NCBI GenBank assembly: GCA_963693315.1
Contig: OY856188.1
Location: 202,121,602-202,185,601 of the forward strand
DNA from: Diogma glabrata
Lineage: Eukaryota; Arthropoda; Insecta; Diptera; Cylindrotomidae
Direction: 5' to 3'
DNA: 64,000 nt
The position numbers were made by a program, and so were the translations under genes. The notes under the pieces were generated by a model, which was not told the DNA's origin, made no database searches, and worked only from the letters and a program-made list of their open reading frames with translations. Positions within the stretch are counted from its first letter, which is position 1. Each line of letters begins with the position of its first letter. Shown piece by piece: positions 61,846-64,000 of this stretch.

Positions 61846-64000
61846 CTAGTCAAAAAATGATTCAACTATATTCTTAAAATATTCTCTTACATTGTATTTG
61901 AACTTGACCAAGGTTTCGGATTTCTTAATGTCATCAGGGATTGAATTGTAAACAAACGGACCCATGAATGTTACTGCCTTCCTTCCAAATTCAGTTCGAA
62001 TATGATGATATTTAATCATATTATAATTTCTTGTGACATAACTATGATCCATACAAGTAAATTTCAGATTCGACAACGTCGACGATATATTAAGGTTTTT
62101 ATACATATATAAAGTTAACTGTAATTTGTGCAAAGCATTAACTGGTAGAATTGAATGATTTACAAAAGTATATAATGACTTAGTAGAGAATAAGTGTGGT
62201 AACCTAAATATAGCCTTCAAACCTTTGTTTTGTAATGTTTGTACTTTTTTCATCCTAGTAGCTGTAGCAGTGCCATAAACAATAAGACCATAACTAATAC
62301 GTGAGTGAACAAATGCATAATAAATGTTAAGCAAAACAAAGGTTGGAACGAAAACGGATAATTTTCTGATTAAGCCTACAATCGGTGCAATATTTTTACT
62401 TACAACGGTAATATGCTCCTGCCACAACATATGTTCATCAAAAGTCACGCCTAAGTATTTAAATGAGCTAACTCTTTCAATCACAATGTCAGCAACTTTA
62501 AAAGTTGGTAAGGAAATCATAGTCTTATATGGAGAGTGAAACACCATAAATTTAGTTTTAGATACGTTAAGGGAAATTAAATTGGATTTAAAGTATTCTA
62601 AAAGCACACTAAGATCATGTTTCATATCATCAAAAACAGAAGCAGGTGCAGAAGTTTTATAGAACAACGCTGTGTCATCAGCAAATATTCTAAGTTCACC
62701 ATTTAACGGTAACCTTGACATGTCGTTGATGAAAATAAGAAATAGCAAAGGCCCTAAAACACTACCTTGCGGAACGCCACACTTGGTATTTAAAATTTCG
62801 CTTCGTACATCTTTACCCATAACAAACTGTTTTCTGTCTAATAAATAACTTTTAATCAAATTGAAAGCAAGGCCTCTAATTCCATAACAGTACAGTTTAT
62901 CAAGAAGTAAATCATGATCAATGCAGTCGAATGCCGTCTGTAGGTCTAAGAAGATTCCTATTACAGACATCTTGTTATCAAAAGCAGTATAAATTTTATC
63001 AGCCATTTCAATTAGAGCTACCTCTGTTCCTGCTCCCTTTCTAAACCCATATTGCATAGAGTAGAAGAAATCATGTTTGTCCAAAAAGACAACCAATCGA
63101 GAAAATATTACCTTTTCAAATATTTTGTCAAACACCGATAATGTAGAGATCGGTCTGTAATTATTAATAATAGATTTGTCTCCTCTCTTATAAACAGGGA
63201 CAACTTTAGCCAATTTTAAACAGCTCGGGTAAACGCCAGTCTGCAAGCTTTCATTAAAAATTTTTGACAATATATCCGCGAAAAAACCAGCTCGACTTTT
63301 AATGACAGAGTTAGTAATTCCATCAGGACCACTTCCTTTGCAATCACGAAGTGAACAAATTATATTGAATATCTCAACTGGTGTAGTTAATGAAAAATAA
63401 ACAGAATTAGAGATTGTGTGTAGGGTGTTGAATTTATGTATATTTCTGTCAGAGTTGATAGAATTCCGAACAGAACCACCTATATTCACAAAATAATCAT
63501 TAAACAAATTAACAATAACCTTAGTATCAACATAAGAAACACCATTAAAAAGAATATTACCAAATTGAACAGATTTATGATTTTTATTAAAAAACAAGTT
63601 GACATTTTCCCATAGTTTTTTTTGGTTCATATTATAGAACAAATTATGGAAATAATTCTTCTTGGCATAATATTTTTTTGAACTTAACAGCCTCGATATA
63701 CGGCTCAGTTCAGTTTGCAATGATAGGTTGCCACTATTCAATTTAATTCTTTTTAAAATTTTGTTTTTTTGGCGAATCAATTTCCAAACATCGTAAGTGA
63801 GCCAAGGACACAAGGTATTCTTGACTTTGACTTCAATACTTTTGATTGTAGTAAATTTTTCGACTAATTCATTGTATTTGTTAACAATTAACTCAATTGT
63901 TTGATTAGGATCACACATATTAAACGGATTAGATAATAGAAAGTTATTGAATTGTTCATCAACACTATCAGAATCAACAATTTTTTTTTCCAACTTCCTT
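61846..64000 (-). CDS. Uninterrupted LINE ORF2: linker, reverse transcriptase and C terminus
   Basis: Open from the right edge to TAA at 61846, at least 717 residues; no ATG start is seen because the gene continues beyond the window. The first ~200 residues are linker (LCPWLTYDVWKLIRQKNKIL, YFHNLFYNMNQKKLWENVNL). Then the RT: GSGPDGITNSVIK, VVPVYKRGDKSIINNYRPIS, MQYGFRKGAGTEVALIEMAD, the catalytic GIFLDLQTAFDCIDHDLL, CGVPQGSVLGPLLFLIFIND, the catalytic LRIFADDTALFY, FKYLGVTFDEHMLWQEHI and SRISYGLIVYG. The C terminus has MGPFVYNSIPDDIK. All catalytic residues are present and no stop occurs. The endonuclease should lie upstream, outside the window. Clade: CR1/Jockey-like group. Confidence 0.93.
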   Translation of the reverse strand, partial: RKLEKKIVDSDSVDEQFNNFLLSNPFNMCDPNQTIELIVNKYNELVEKFTTIKSIEVKVKNTLCPWLTYDVWKLIRQKNKILKRIKLNSGNLSLQTELSRISRLLSSKKYYAKKNYFHNLFYNMNQKKLWENVNLFFNKNHKSVQFGNILFNGVSYVDTKVIVNLFNDYFVNIGGSVRNSINSDRNIHKFNTLHTISNSVYFSLTTPVEIFNIICSLRDCKGSGPDGITNSVIKSRAGFFADILSKIFNESLQTGVYPSCLKLAKVVPVYKRGDKSIINNYRPISTLSVFDKIFEKVIFSRLVVFLDKHDFFYSMQYGFRKGAGTEVALIEMADKIYTAFDNKMSVIGIFLDLQTAFDCIDHDLLLDKLYCYGIRGLAFNLIKSYLLDRKQFVMGKDVRSEILNTKCGVPQGSVLGPLLFLIFINDMSRLPLNGELRIFADDTALFYKTSAPASVFDDMKHDLSVLLEYFKSNLISLNVSKTKFMVFHSPYKTMISLPTFKVADIVIERVSSFKYLGVTFDEHMLWQEHITVVSKNIAPIVGLIRKLSVFVPTFVLLNIYYAFVHSRISYGLIVYGTATATRMKKVQTLQNKGLKAIFRLPHLFSTKSLYTFVNHSILPVNALHKLQLTLYMYKNLNISSTLSNLKFTCMDHSYVTRNYNMIKYHHIRTEFGRKAVTFMGPFVYNSIPDDIKKSETLVKFKYNVREYFKNIVESFFD

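Overview
This window is AT-rich eukaryotic DNA, almost certainly from an insect. Evidence for an insect is the mix of elements: an irritans-type mariner, several insect-style non-LTR retrotransposons, a Helentron, a Ty3/Gypsy-like LTR element and hAT elements. A fly is my best guess, but nothing here proves the order. I find no intact host gene. The only host-derived coding relic is a broken dCMP deaminase copy at about 23.1-23.5 kb. Everything else that codes belongs to transposable elements, nearly all decayed. A 200-base run of N marks an assembly gap at 13,065-13,264.

Layout. 0-2.6 kb: two decayed LINE pieces, a linker region and an RNase H/3' end carrying a 340-bp MITE. 3.6-5.0 kb: a 1.4-kb repeat built on a ~325-bp tandem unit; an inverted copy lies at 56.4-57.8 kb. 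5.0-9.3 kb: a two-ORF LINE on the minus strand, sitting between TA tracts. 9.7-11.7 kb: a DNA transposon with ~280-bp terminal inverted repeats and a broken transposase. 12.0-13.1 kb: a mariner, cut by the gap. Four tracts of (TA)n separate or border these elements.

15.0-33.5 kb is a stack of nested insertions. An outer hAT-like element is bounded by TAGGGTTTGC ends. It holds a TTF/ZMYM-type hAT with a perfect 8-bp target duplication (itself split by a MITE), a 3.3-kb RTE-like LINE with a 16-bp duplication, and a three-deep set of inverted-repeat elements at 27.6-33.4 kb.

35-36.6 kb and 50.5-54.2 kb hold three copies of an unnamed AT-rich repeat family, one inverted. Between them lies a 5' portion of a Ty3/Gypsy-like LTR retrotransposon (about 39.5-49.4 kb: small membrane ORF, gag, protease, start of pol). 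It has been split by a 287-bp satellite block, a TAA-flanked MITE, a 347-bp hairpin insert and a Helentron.

54.2-64 kb: a tRNA-derived SINE-like head, the inverted 1.4-kb repeat, a LINE with one stop codon, a LINE fragment with a 194-bp internal duplication, and at the right edge an uninterrupted reverse transcriptase ORF of more than 715 residues. That last one is the only element that looks recently active.

The genes do not form a pathway. The biology is the layered history of insertions, read from target-site duplications, terminal repeats and reading frames that close up when an insert is removed conceptually.
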